From Palsa-504 sp963753225 (lineage in GTDB: Bacteria > Actinomycetota > Actinomycetes > Streptosporangiales > Streptosporangiaceae), in the NCBI GenBank assembly GCA_963753225.1, contig CAVWBQ010000015.1, positions 186,001-250,000 of the forward strand: a stretch of 64,000 nt of DNA, given 5' to 3'. Below, one piece after another: positions 35,274-43,016 of this stretch (within the stretch, counting starts at the first letter, position 1; every line of letters starts with the position of its first letter). Both the position numbers and the translations under genes were made by a program. The notes under the pieces are model-generated. The model did not search any database. It was not told the origin of the DNA and saw only the letters and a program-made list of their open reading frames with translations.

Positions 35274-36220
35274 TCTACAGGAACCCAGAGGACCAGGTGG
35301 TCGACGACGCCGCCATCAAGGCGCTGATCGACACCTACGGCGAGCGCGCGGCCAGCCTCCCTCCGGTCGCGATCGTGATCGCCGCCTACAACGAGTCCGG
35401 CGCCATCGGGCCGGTCATCAAGGAGCTGCCTGCCGAGGTGTGCGGGCTGGCCACGGCGGTCATCGTGGTCGCCGACGGCTGCGCCGACAGCACCGCGGCC
35501 GAGGCTGCCGAGGTCGGCGCCATGGTCGCCGACGTGCCGGTCAACCGCGGCCAGGGCGCCGCGCTGCGGCTCGGCTACCGGATCGCCCGGGAGGGCGGCG
35601 CCGCCTACATCGTGACCACCGACGCGGACGGCCAGTACAACCCGGCCGAGATGCAGGCGGTGCTGGCGCCCGTGGTGGCTGGCGAGGCGGACTTCGTAAC
35701 CGGCTCCCGGCGGCTGGGCAGCCAGGAGACCAAGGACATGATCCGGCGGGCGGGGGTCAGGTTCTTCGCCGGCACGATCAGCGTGCTGACCGGGCAGCGG
35801 ATCAGCGACACGACGTTCGGGCTGCGGGCCATGCGGGCCGAGGTCACCGGGGCTGTCCAGCTCGCCCAGCCGCAGTACCAGGCGTCCGAGCTGCTGATCG
35901 GCGTCATCACCCACGGCTTCAAGGTGGCCGAGGTGCCCGCGACCATCCACCGGCGGCGGGTGGGTGAGAGCAAGAAGGGCCAGAACCCCCTGTACAAGCT
36001 GCACATCCCGGGGGTGAACAACTTCTTCTACGGGCTGCGCTTCGCCCGGGTGGCCTACGGCACCTGGTGGCGCGAACGTCAGCGCTCGAAGTCTTCGTCG
36101 TCCCCGGGATCGGACTCGGCGGCCCGGGCGAACGGCTCGGGGCCGGGGTCGGTCGATGCGAGCGCCTCCTCGGCGGCACCGGGCGGGTCCTTGACGACGG
36201 ACGCGGCGAAGAGGACGTAG
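35270..36220 (+). CDS. Family 2 glycosyltransferase (polyprenyl-phosphate sugar transferase type)
   Basis: The 316-residue GT-A glycosyltransferase has IVIAAYNESGAIGPVIKEL, VVADGCADST, the acidic DXD-like TTDADGQYNPAEM, and VTGSRRLGSQETKDM. This resembles dolichol- or polyprenyl-phosphate sugar synthases. A Ser-rich disordered C-terminal tail of about 50 residues follows. No C-terminal membrane helices are present, but a GtrA-type membrane protein is encoded convergently next door. The GTG start overlaps the stop of the epimerase gene. The last 142 bases overlap the gtrA-like gene in antisense. A role in surface glycan assembly is inferred. Confidence 0.86.
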   Translation: MIYRNPEDQVVDDAAIKALIDTYGERAASLPPVAIVIAAYNESGAIGPVIKELPAEVCGLATAVIVVADGCADSTAAEAAEVGAMVADVPVNRGQGAALRLGYRIAREGGAAYIVTTDADGQYNPAEMQAVLAPVVAGEADFVTGSRRLGSQETKDMIRRAGVRFFAGTISVLTGQRISDTTFGLRAMRAEVTGAVQLAQPQYQASELLIGVITHGFKVAEVPATIHRRRVGESKKGQNPLYKLHIPGVNNFFYGLRFARVAYGTWWRERQRSKSSSSPGSDSAARANGSGPGSVDASASSAAPGGSLTTDAAKRT

Positions 36221-36660
36221 TGGAAGAACAGGAAGCGCAGCAGGAACGTGCCGATGTTGGCCGTGCCGTACACGGCGTCCACGTAGAGCACGCGCTCGGC
36301 CCCGGTCAGGTGCATCCAGCCCGCCGAGTGGTAGGCGAACTTGGTGGCCAGCAGGAGGATCACCACGACCATCGCGGAGACGATCCAGAACGGCAGGGTC
36401 TCCTTGAGCAGGCTCGGGCGGCCCTTCCGCTTCCACGCCCAGCGGCTGAGCACGTAGCTCACCAGCGCTCCGGAGAACCAGCTGATGATGCTGGCCCAGG
36501 TGGCGGTCAGGGCCAGCGGCCCGGCGCAGATCGTGAGCACCACCTCGGTGGTCGCGAACGCTGCGATGGCCGCGATCGTGAAGCGGCCGAAGCGGAGGCC
36601 GAGCTTGCTGCGCGCCTTCTGGGTCAGCGTGTCGCTGAGCCGACTGGATACCAGAGCCAT
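36079..36660 (-). CDS. GtrA-family membrane protein
   Basis: The 193-residue protein has four predicted membrane helices: about residues 28-47 (IAAIAAFATTEVVLTICAGP), 52-72 (ATWASIISWFSGALVSYVLS), 88-110 (LPFWIVSAMVVVILLLATKFAYH) and 128-150 (YVDAVYGTANIGTFLLRFLFFHY). A Glu/Asp-rich tail follows. GtrA-like proteins are thought to flip or move lipid-linked sugars. Its 3' end runs 142 bases into the glycosyltransferase gene on the opposite strand, which covers the poorly conserved tails of both proteins. Confidence 0.82.
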   Translation of the reverse strand: MALVSSRLSDTLTQKARSKLGLRFGRFTIAAIAAFATTEVVLTICAGPLALTATWASIISWFSGALVSYVLSRWAWKRKGRPSLLKETLPFWIVSAMVVVILLLATKFAYHSAGWMHLTGAERVLYVDAVYGTANIGTFLLRFLFFHYVLFAASVVKDPPGAAEEALASTDPGPEPFARAAESDPGDDEDFER

Positions 36661-36803
36661 TGATGTCCTAGGTTAGCTGACCGACCATGGAACGAGGACC
36701 ACGTACACCTCAGAGCACGTTACCGCCATCATGCGACACCCGCACAACGGCGGCGAAAAGTCAGGCCGATCACGACGGACAACGCAGAGGTTAGGACCGG
36801 ACT

Positions 36804-37958
36804 ATGAGGATCTTGGTGCTGGGCGGGGACGGGTACCTGGGCTGGCCGACGGCGCTGCACCTGTCGCAGGCCGGCCACGAGGTGGCGGTGGCCGACAACT
36901 TCGTCCGCAGGCACTACGACGACGAGCTCGGGGTCGAGTCCCTGGTGCCGATCGAGCCGCTGCGGACCCGCATCGCGGTTTGGCAGGAGCTGACCGGCTT
37001 CAAGATCGGCATGTACGTCGGTGACCTGACCGACGCGATGTTCACCTATCACGTCATCGAGGACTTCCGGCCCGAGGCGGTCGTGCACTACGCCGAGCAG
37101 CGGGCCGCGCCGTACTCGATGATCGACCGCAGGCACGCGGTCTACACCCAGCAGAACAACGTGGTGGGCACGCTCAACGTGCTCTACGCCATCGCCGAGA
37201 CCAACCCGGACATCCACCTGGTCAAGCTGGGCACGATGGGCGTGTACGGCACGCCCAACATCGACATCGAGGAAGGCTGGCTCGAGCTCGAGCACAACGG
37301 CCGGCTGGACCGGGTGCTCTACCCCAAGCGGCCGGGCTCGTTCTACCACCTGTCCAAGGTGCACGACAGCTACAACATGGAGTTCGCCTGCCGGATCTGG
37401 GACCTGCGGGCCACCGACCTGAACCAGGGCGTGGTCTACGGCCAGTCCACCCCGCAGACCGAGATGGACGAGCGGCTGGCCACCCGGTTCGACTACGACG
37501 CGGTGTTCGGCACCGTGCTGAACCGGTTCGCCATCGAGGCGGTCATCGGCCACCCGCTGACCGTGTACGGCCCCGGCAACCAGACCCGCGGCATCATCGA
37601 CATCAGGGACACCGTCCGGTGCATCGAGCTCGCCTGCGAGAACCCGGCCAACCGGGGCGAGTTCCGGGTGTTCAACCAGATGACCGAGGCGATGTCCGTC
37701 CAGGAGATCGCCGAGACCGTGGCCAGTGCCTACCCGGCCGAGGTCACCATCGAGCACCTGGACAACCCCAGGGTCGAGGCGCCCGATCACTACTACAACG
37801 TCAAGCACACCAAGCTGGTCGACCTCGGCCTTGAGCCGCACCTGCTGTCGGACACGCTGATCGAGTCGCTGTTCGAGATCACCAAGCGGTACGCCCACCG
37901 CGTCCGCCTCGAGGCGCTCCGGCCCACCGTCAACTGGCGCGAGCCTACCGCTGGCTAG
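36804..37958 (+). CDS. SQD1-like NAD-dependent nucleotide-sugar enzyme (candidate UDP-sulfoquinovose synthase)
   Basis: The 384-residue extended short-chain dehydrogenase has MRILVLGGDGYLGWPTALHLS, VHYAEQRAAPYSMID, LVKLGTMGVYGTPNIDIEEG, the SFYHLSKVHD segment with the YxxxK pair, and RGIIDIRDTVRCIELA. The GDGYLGW start, the YAEQRAAPYSM stretch and the T-M-G-x-Y-G-T-P-N-I-D-I-E-E-G strand are characteristic of SQD1/SqdB/Agl3, which convert UDP-glucose plus sulfite into UDP-sulfoquinovose. The exact substrate is not proven. It is close to a GT2 and a GtrA gene, which suggests a sulfosugar or related sugar on a surface lipid or glycan. Confidence 0.8.
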   Translation: MRILVLGGDGYLGWPTALHLSQAGHEVAVADNFVRRHYDDELGVESLVPIEPLRTRIAVWQELTGFKIGMYVGDLTDAMFTYHVIEDFRPEAVVHYAEQRAAPYSMIDRRHAVYTQQNNVVGTLNVLYAIAETNPDIHLVKLGTMGVYGTPNIDIEEGWLELEHNGRLDRVLYPKRPGSFYHLSKVHDSYNMEFACRIWDLRATDLNQGVVYGQSTPQTEMDERLATRFDYDAVFGTVLNRFAIEAVIGHPLTVYGPGNQTRGIIDIRDTVRCIELACENPANRGEFRVFNQMTEAMSVQEIAETVASAYPAEVTIEHLDNPRVEAPDHYYNVKHTKLVDLGLEPHLLSDTLIESLFEITKRYAHRVRLEALRPTVNWREPTAG

Positions 37959-37999
37959 CCACGGGGCTGGCTAACCACGGGGCCGGCTAGCCTGCACTG

Positions 38000-38806
38000 A
38001 TGACCTCGGTCTGCGCTACCTGCGGCAACCACTTCCCCGATCCTCGCCCCGACGTCTGCGTGGTCTGCGCGGACGAGCGGCAGTGGCTGCCGCCGGGCGG
38101 GCAGCGGTGGACGACGCTGGCCGAGCTCGCCGCGGCGGGGCACTCGTCCGACGTGCGGGAGGTCGAGCCCGGGCTGACCGGGATCGGCGCGAACCCGCCG
38201 GTCGCCATCGGGCAGCGCTCGCTAGTGGTGGCCACGCCCGCGGGCAACATCTTGTGGGACCCGTCGGGGTTCATCGACGACGCCGCGATGACCGCGGTCC
38301 GGGCGGCGGGCGGGCTGAGCTTCGTGACCGCCAGTCACCCGCACTTCTACGGCGCGATCGCGGAGTGGGCGCGGGCGTTCGGGGCCGAGATCCTGGTGCC
38401 GGCCGACGACGCGGCGTGGCTGCGGCCCGGCCCTGGTGCTTCGGCGCGGACCTGGGCCGGGACGCTGGAGGTGCTGCCGGGGGTGACGCTGATCCAGTGC
38501 GGCGGCCACTTCCCTGGCAGCGCCGTGCTGCACTGGGCGTCCGGCGCGGACGGCCGCGGCGTGCTGCTGTCCGGAGACACGATCTTCGTGACGCCGGGCG
38601 AGGACCGGGTGACGTTCGTCTGGTCGGCGCCGAACCGGCTGCCGCTGTCCGAGGCCGCGGTGAGCGGCGTCTGGGACGCGGTGCGGCCTTATCGCTTCGA
38701 CCGGATCTACGGCGGCTGGTGGGCGCCGGTGCTGCGCTCGGACGCCTGGGAGATCGTGCGGCGGTCCGCGACGCGGTACATCGAGCACCTGCGCGGTACG
38801 GCTTAG
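38000..38806 (+). CDS. MBL-fold metallo-hydrolase with N-terminal zinc ribbon
   Basis: The 268-residue protein starts with a small zinc-ribbon-like segment (CATCGNHFPDPRPDVCVVCAD, two CxxC pairs). A metallo-beta-lactamase-like fold follows, with TASHPHFYGAIAEW, the later ligand strand IQCGGHFPGSAVLHW and LLSGDTIFV. The first ligand motif reads SHPHFYG in place of the usual HxHxDH, so the metal centre may be altered. The substrate is unknown. The gene ends three bases before the convergent DUF6504 gene. Confidence 0.8.
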   Translation: MTSVCATCGNHFPDPRPDVCVVCADERQWLPPGGQRWTTLAELAAAGHSSDVREVEPGLTGIGANPPVAIGQRSLVVATPAGNILWDPSGFIDDAAMTAVRAAGGLSFVTASHPHFYGAIAEWARAFGAEILVPADDAAWLRPGPGASARTWAGTLEVLPGVTLIQCGGHFPGSAVLHWASGADGRGVLLSGDTIFVTPGEDRVTFVWSAPNRLPLSEAAVSGVWDAVRPYRFDRIYGGWWAPVLRSDAWEIVRRSATRYIEHLRGTA

Positions 38807-38809
38807 CCT

Positions 38810-39121
38810 TCAAGGCCGGATGGTCCAGGCGCCGGTGGCGACGTCCTGGCGCAGCTCGTAGACCTCCGGGGTCCTGCCCTGGCCCGGTGCCGCCTCCACG
38901 CGCCAGAACACCAGTTCCGGCTGCCCGGGCCCGGTCCCGGGATCCCCGGGATCCCCGGAGCCGGCCGGGGCCCGCCACCACTCCCGGTTGATGACCCAGT
39001 GCTCCAGGATGGTTCGGACGGTGTAGAGCCGGCTCCGCCAGACGAACCTGACCGGCCGGCCGTCGGGCCTGGCCCTGACCTGGACGGGCTCGCCGTACGC
39101 TCTGCTCTCCCGCTCACTCAA
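38810..39121 (-). CDS. DUF6504 family protein
   Basis: The 103-residue protein resembles DUF6504: GEPVQVRARPDGRPVRFVWRSRLYTVRTILEHWVINREWW, then a Pro/Gly loop, then ELVFWRVEAAPG and VYELRQDVATGAWTIRP. The family is small, actinobacterial and uncharacterised, and is often encoded near translesion-polymerase genes. None is visible here. The beta-rich pattern and aromatic residues suggest a compact binding domain. Confidence 0.75.
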   Translation of the reverse strand: MSERESRAYGEPVQVRARPDGRPVRFVWRSRLYTVRTILEHWVINREWWRAPAGSGDPGDPGTGPGQPELVFWRVEAAPGQGRTPEVYELRQDVATGAWTIRP

Positions 39122-39151
39122 TCGTCCCGCTCGCCTCCAGGCCGCCTTTAA

Positions 39152-39203
39152 GGCGCTGCCTTCCCTCGTCGCTCGTTCCTCGCTCCTCAGTCCAGGCAGC
39201 GCC
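39152..39203. repeat. 10-bp inverted repeat pair in the DUF6504/DUF4262 intergenic region
   Basis: GGCGCTGCCT (39152-39161) and AGGCAGCGCC (39194-39203) are perfect inverted copies with a 32-base loop. An AT-rich promoter-like patch follows at 39245-39300. It may be a terminator or a remnant of a repeat element. Confidence 0.5.
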
Positions 39204-39370
39204 GCGGCCCTTTGGCTCGCGGGGGGAAGGAGGGCGCCGGTTCCTGTTATCGAATATTAGTTCATTCGAACATGGATGTGAATAGTTTCTATTAGCTGAG
39301 CTGCGGTAATCCGGAATGTCAGTACCTGCGGGCATAGTGGTGGCAGTCAGGCCATCCCGAGGAGGCAAGC

Positions 39371-39862
39371 GTGTGCTGGCTATGCGACCATCCTGGCGCT
39401 ACCGAACTTGACTACCAGGACCACCTGCGGCAGCTGATCGGCACGTTCGGCTGGGCCGTGCAGGGCGTGGAACGCGACGGCATCCACCCGCCGTGGGCCT
39501 ATACGGTCGGGCTCACACCCCACCGCCGGCCCGAGCTCGTCATCACCGGCATGGGCCTGACCCGGGCCACGCAGGTGCTCAATGGCGTGGCCGCGCACCT
39601 GCTGCATGCCGCGGCGCCCGAGCCGGGGACGCAGGCGGTGCTGCTCGACGGCCCGCTCGTCGAGGTAGTCAGGGTGGCCGCGCCGTGGGCACACCTGAAC
39701 ATGGCCGTGGAATTCTACGGCCAGCGGATCCGCGGCCTGCAACTGGTGCACGCCGACAAGCGCGGGCGCTGGCCCTGGGACCGCGCGTACCAGGGCGTGC
39801 GCGGCGGGCAGCCCGTGCTGGGTCCCCGGGAGCCGCCGGACCGCCGGAGGCGAGTGGGCTGA
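39371..39862 (+). CDS. DUF4262 domain protein
   Basis: The 163-residue product matches DUF4262: MCWLCDHPGAT at the N-terminus, LRQLIGTFGWAVQGVERDG, PPWAYTVGLTPHRRPELVITGM and a late AVEFYGQRIRGLQLVHAD. The conserved CxxC near the start could bind metal. The family is common in actinobacteria and of unknown function. The GTG start is supported by GAGGAGG six bases upstream. The gene stands alone between an AT-rich promoter region and the histidine-rich peptide gene. Confidence 0.8.
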   Translation: MCWLCDHPGATELDYQDHLRQLIGTFGWAVQGVERDGIHPPWAYTVGLTPHRRPELVITGMGLTRATQVLNGVAAHLLHAAAPEPGTQAVLLDGPLVEVVRVAAPWAHLNMAVEFYGQRIRGLQLVHADKRGRWPWDRAYQGVRGGQPVLGPREPPDRRRRVG

Positions 39863-39961
39863 GCGCCGCTTTGTCGGCATATCTCGGCCTACCAGCGGAT
39901 CTGGCAGGCAGTTAGCTCAAAACGTAACCGATTTCGGGGGTGTCGCTGAGCAATCCGGAGT

Positions 39962-39977
39962 GTATTCTCCTGAATAC
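39962..39977. promoter_or_regulatory. Perfect inverted repeat upstream of the histidine-rich peptide gene
   Basis: GTATTC-TCCT-GAATAC is a perfect palindrome 38 bases before the peptide start. It is a good size for a dimeric repressor, possibly metal-responsive. It does not resemble the Zur consensus I know. Inference from symmetry and position. Confidence 0.45.
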
Positions 39978-40014
39978 CCCTCGTGATTGAGGGGGAAATG
40001 GGGAGGAGATGTCA

Positions 40015-40203
40015 ATGAGGACACGGAAAGCGGAGAAGCAGGCCCTCGCCAAGGAGCGGCTGCAGACGCTGACTCCTGCCGAGCTGACAGAAGTCAGCGG
40101 CGGGAACGGGCCTTGGGACCACGGGCACCACCACCATCATCATCACCATCACGACCACCACGACCACCACCACCGTCACCGCCGGCACCACCAGCACCAC
40201 TAG
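40015..40203 (+). CDS. Histidine-rich peptide precursor with double-glycine leader (putative RiPP/metal-binding peptide)
   Basis: The ATG at 40015 has GGGAGGAG six bases upstream; an ATG at 40009 abuts that site and is rejected. The 62-residue product has a helical, Lys-rich leader of 30 residues ending in LTPAELTEVSGG, the classic cleavage signal of C39 peptidases. The predicted 32-residue core begins NGPWDHG and contains 20 histidines, including nine in a row, with Asp and Arg interspersed. There is no Cys, Ser or Thr in the core, so lanthipeptide chemistry is impossible. The next gene is a C39-containing exporter. Export of a metal-binding peptide is inferred. Confidence 0.8.
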   Translation: MRTRKAEKQALAKERLQTLTPAELTEVSGGNGPWDHGHHHHHHHHHDHHDHHHRHRRHHQHH

Positions 40204-40325
40204 TGGCGGGAGGGGTCCGGCGGTGAAGCGGAACGGAGTTCTGGCCGCCGGCCCCCTCGTATCGGCCGCGCGCCCGTCCTGCCCGGTGGCTAGCGCGGTC
40301 GCAAGACGGATCACGGGGGCAGCTG

Positions 40326-43016
40326 ATGACAGATCCGGCCCCGCTCTTCCGTGCGGAGGCCCTGCGCTTCCGCGAGGAGGACCCGCGCCACGACGACCCG
40401 GCTGGTTCCGGGCGGTCGGCTCCGGTGAGCCCGCGGTGGACCGCGAGGACTTACTGGGTGCTACTGGCCCTGGTGGCGGCGGGCCTGTTCGGGAGCGCGC
40501 AGATGCGGGTCGCAGAGGTCGCCCATGGTCCGGCCGTCGTCCGCGGCCGGGTGGTGGTGGCGGTGCTGCCTGCGGCCTTCGCGGCTGAGCTGCGGCCCGG
40601 CCTGTCACTTGAGCTGACACCGCGGGGCCATGCCCCGGTCACCGTCATCGTCGGGTCTACCGGGCCTGAGCTGACAGGTGCGGAGGCAGCGGGCAAGCTG
40701 CTGGGCACGGACGTGCCCCCGGCCGGGCTGCCCCCAGGGACGCTGCTGGTGGTGCGGGCCGCGGCGCCGCCGGAGCTGGCCGGCCGGGAGGCCGGGACGG
40801 CCACGGTTCAGGTGGGCTCCCAGCGGCTGATCGTCACGCTGGTGACGGGCCTGGCGCCGGGTTCCGGGCCGGCGATGGGTAGCGCCGTTCCCTACGTGGC
40901 GCAGCTGGAACTGGCCGACTGCGCCGCCGCGTGCCTGGCCATGACCCTGGCCTATCACGGACGGCACGTTCCGCTGGAAGAACTGCGGGATGCGACCGGC
41001 ACCGGGCGGGACGGAGTCGGCGCGCCGGGCATCGTGGCCGCCGCCCGGCGGTACGGCCTGATGGCGCGCGGTGTGAAGGCCGAGATAGACGACCTCGCCT
41101 GCCTTCCCCGGGGATCGGTCCTGCACTGGAACTTCGACCATTTCGTCGTGTTCGAGAAGGTCACCAGGAAGGGCGTAGCGGTGGTGGACCCGGCCATGGG
41201 ACGCCGCTTCGTGCCGGCCGGCGCGTTCGGCCAGTGCTATACCGGGGTCGCGATCATCCTCGAGCCGGGCACCGGCTTCGCCAGGGGCGGGCAGAGCCGG
41301 CCCAGCCCGTACCGTTATCTGCGGCCCATCCTCCGCCAGCGCCTCCTAGCCCGCCGCATCGTCGTCCTTTCTGTCCTGCTGCAGACCCTCGCGCTGGCGG
41401 CGCCGCTGTTCACCGCGATCGTGGTCAATCGCGTCGTGCCGACCAGCGACAAGCACCTGCTGATCATCCTGGCGATTGCGATGGCGGCAGTGGCCGGCTA
41501 CTACTTCCTCATCTCCCTGATCCGCGCCCATATGCTGCTGCACCTGCGCACGCACCTGGACAGCCAGCTCACAACCGGGTTCGTCCGTCACCTGGCCGGC
41601 CTCCCGTATGCGTTCTTCCTCAGCAGGTCGGCCGGGGACCTGATGATGCGGTTGCAGAGCAACGCCACGGTCAGGGAGATCCTCACTACGGGAACCCTGT
41701 CCGCGCTCCTGGACGGGACCACGGCCACCGCGTGCCTGGTCGTGCTGCTCGTCATCAGTCCGCCGCTCGGCCTGCTGGTCCTGGGGCTCGGCGCAGCACA
41801 GGCGGTGGTCACCATCGGTGTGCGCCGTCGCAACCAGCGCCTGACGGCAGCGAGCCTGGAGGCCGGGGCGCGTTCGGAGAGTTACGCCTACCAGCTGCTG
41901 GCCGGCATCGAGGACCTCAAGGCGGCCGGCGCCGAGGACCACGCGGTGGCGCGCTGGTCCGGCCTGTTCGCCAGGGAGATCTCAGTCTCGCTGGACCGGG
42001 GGCGGCTGAACGCGCTGGTCGGGTCGGGCACGGCCGCGCTGGAGCTGTTCTCACCGCTGGCGCTCCTCGCCGCGGGCGCGTTGCTGGTGCTCCAGGGCCG
42101 GCTCAGCCTGGGCACCATGCTCGGCCTCACCGTGCTCGGAGCCGCCTTCCTCGAGCCCCTGGCGGCACTGGTCACCACCGGCCTCCAGCTTCAGCTGCTC
42201 GGCAGCTACATGGCCCGGATCAACGACGTGCTCGACACGCCGGCCGAGCAGCAGGGCCGGACCGTCAGGCCGGCTGGCCGGCTCCGCGGGCACATCGAGG
42301 CCGAGGGGCTGTCGTTCCGCTACGGTGCGCTCCGCCCGCTGGCGGTGGATAACGTCTCGGTCCAGGTCCGCCCCGGCCAGTTCGTCGCGATCGTAGGCCG
42401 CTCGGGGTCGGGCAAATCGACGCTGGCGCGGCTGCTGGCCGGCTTGTATGAGCCGGAGGCCGGGCGCGTCCTGTACGACGAGGCTGACCTGCGCGACCTG
42501 GAGGTCGGCTCGCTGCGCCGCCAGCTCGGGATCGTCACCCAGGAGTCGTTTGTCTTCGGAACCAGTATCCAGGACAACATCGCGCTGGCCGGCAGGGACC
42601 TCAGCCAGCACGACGTGGCCCGCGCCGCCCGGCTGGCCTGCATCGACGAGGACATCCAGGCCATGGCGATGGGATACGCGACGGTCCTGGTGGAAGGCGG
42701 CGCCAGCCTGTCGGGCGGGCAGCGGCAACGCCTGGTGCTGGCCCGCGCCCTGGCCCGTCGCCCGCCGGTGTTTCTCCTGGACGAGGCCACCAGCGCGCTG
42801 GACACCGTCACGGAGGCGGCGGTCTACCAGAACCTGGCCTCACTGAACAGCACCGTCATCGTGATCGCCCATCGCCTGAGCACGATCACCCGCGCCGACA
42901 TGATCGTGGTCATGGACCAGGGGAAACTCGTCGAGCAAGGAACCCACGATGAGCTGCTTGCCCTCGGCGGGTACTACCAGGAGCTGGTCTGCGGGCAGAT
43001 CCGTGCCCGCGACTAG
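40326..43016 (+). CDS. Peptidase-containing ABC exporter fused to an HlyD-like domain
   Basis: The 896-residue protein has one membrane helix (43-60) and an extracytoplasmic barrel like membrane-fusion proteins (about 66-176: VVRGRVVVAVLP, LRPGLSLELTPRG). A C39 peptidase follows, with Gln193, Cys199 in LADCAAACLAM, His272 in WNFDHFVVF and Asp288 in VVDPAMGRR, so its catalytic set is complete. An ABC membrane domain (about 345-620) and an ATPase (GRSGSGKST, LSGGQRQRL, FLLDEATSALD, IAHRLS) complete it. It should cut the leader of the upstream peptide after GG and export the core. The stop shares CTAG with the convergent glyA. Confidence 0.92.
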   Translation: MTDPAPLFRAEALRFREEDPRHDDPAGSGRSAPVSPRWTARTYWVLLALVAAGLFGSAQMRVAEVAHGPAVVRGRVVVAVLPAAFAAELRPGLSLELTPRGHAPVTVIVGSTGPELTGAEAAGKLLGTDVPPAGLPPGTLLVVRAAAPPELAGREAGTATVQVGSQRLIVTLVTGLAPGSGPAMGSAVPYVAQLELADCAAACLAMTLAYHGRHVPLEELRDATGTGRDGVGAPGIVAAARRYGLMARGVKAEIDDLACLPRGSVLHWNFDHFVVFEKVTRKGVAVVDPAMGRRFVPAGAFGQCYTGVAIILEPGTGFARGGQSRPSPYRYLRPILRQRLLARRIVVLSVLLQTLALAAPLFTAIVVNRVVPTSDKHLLIILAIAMAAVAGYYFLISLIRAHMLLHLRTHLDSQLTTGFVRHLAGLPYAFFLSRSAGDLMMRLQSNATVREILTTGTLSALLDGTTATACLVVLLVISPPLGLLVLGLGAAQAVVTIGVRRRNQRLTAASLEAGARSESYAYQLLAGIEDLKAAGAEDHAVARWSGLFAREISVSLDRGRLNALVGSGTAALELFSPLALLAAGALLVLQGRLSLGTMLGLTVLGAAFLEPLAALVTTGLQLQLLGSYMARINDVLDTPAEQQGRTVRPAGRLRGHIEAEGLSFRYGALRPLAVDNVSVQVRPGQFVAIVGRSGSGKSTLARLLAGLYEPEAGRVLYDEADLRDLEVGSLRRQLGIVTQESFVFGTSIQDNIALAGRDLSQHDVARAARLACIDEDIQAMAMGYATVLVEGGASLSGGQRQRLVLARALARRPPVFLLDEATSALDTVTEAAVYQNLASLNSTVIVIAHRLSTITRADMIVVMDQGKLVEQGTHDELLALGGYYQELVCGQIRARD

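Noticed and set aside
39114..39368. 84-residue reverse frame upstream of DUF6504
   Set aside because: Low-complexity sequence over an inverted repeat and AT-rich promoter region, with no family match.
40126..40203. Histidine run as an artificial purification tag or vector sequence
   Set aside because: The His codons are mixed CAC and CAT with Asp and Arg between them, a natural leader precedes, and a matching exporter follows.
40223..40588. Possible extra gene between the His-rich peptide and its exporter
   Set aside because: A GTG has GGGAGGGG upstream, but the frame runs 260 bases into the exporter gene in another frame and has shadow-like composition.
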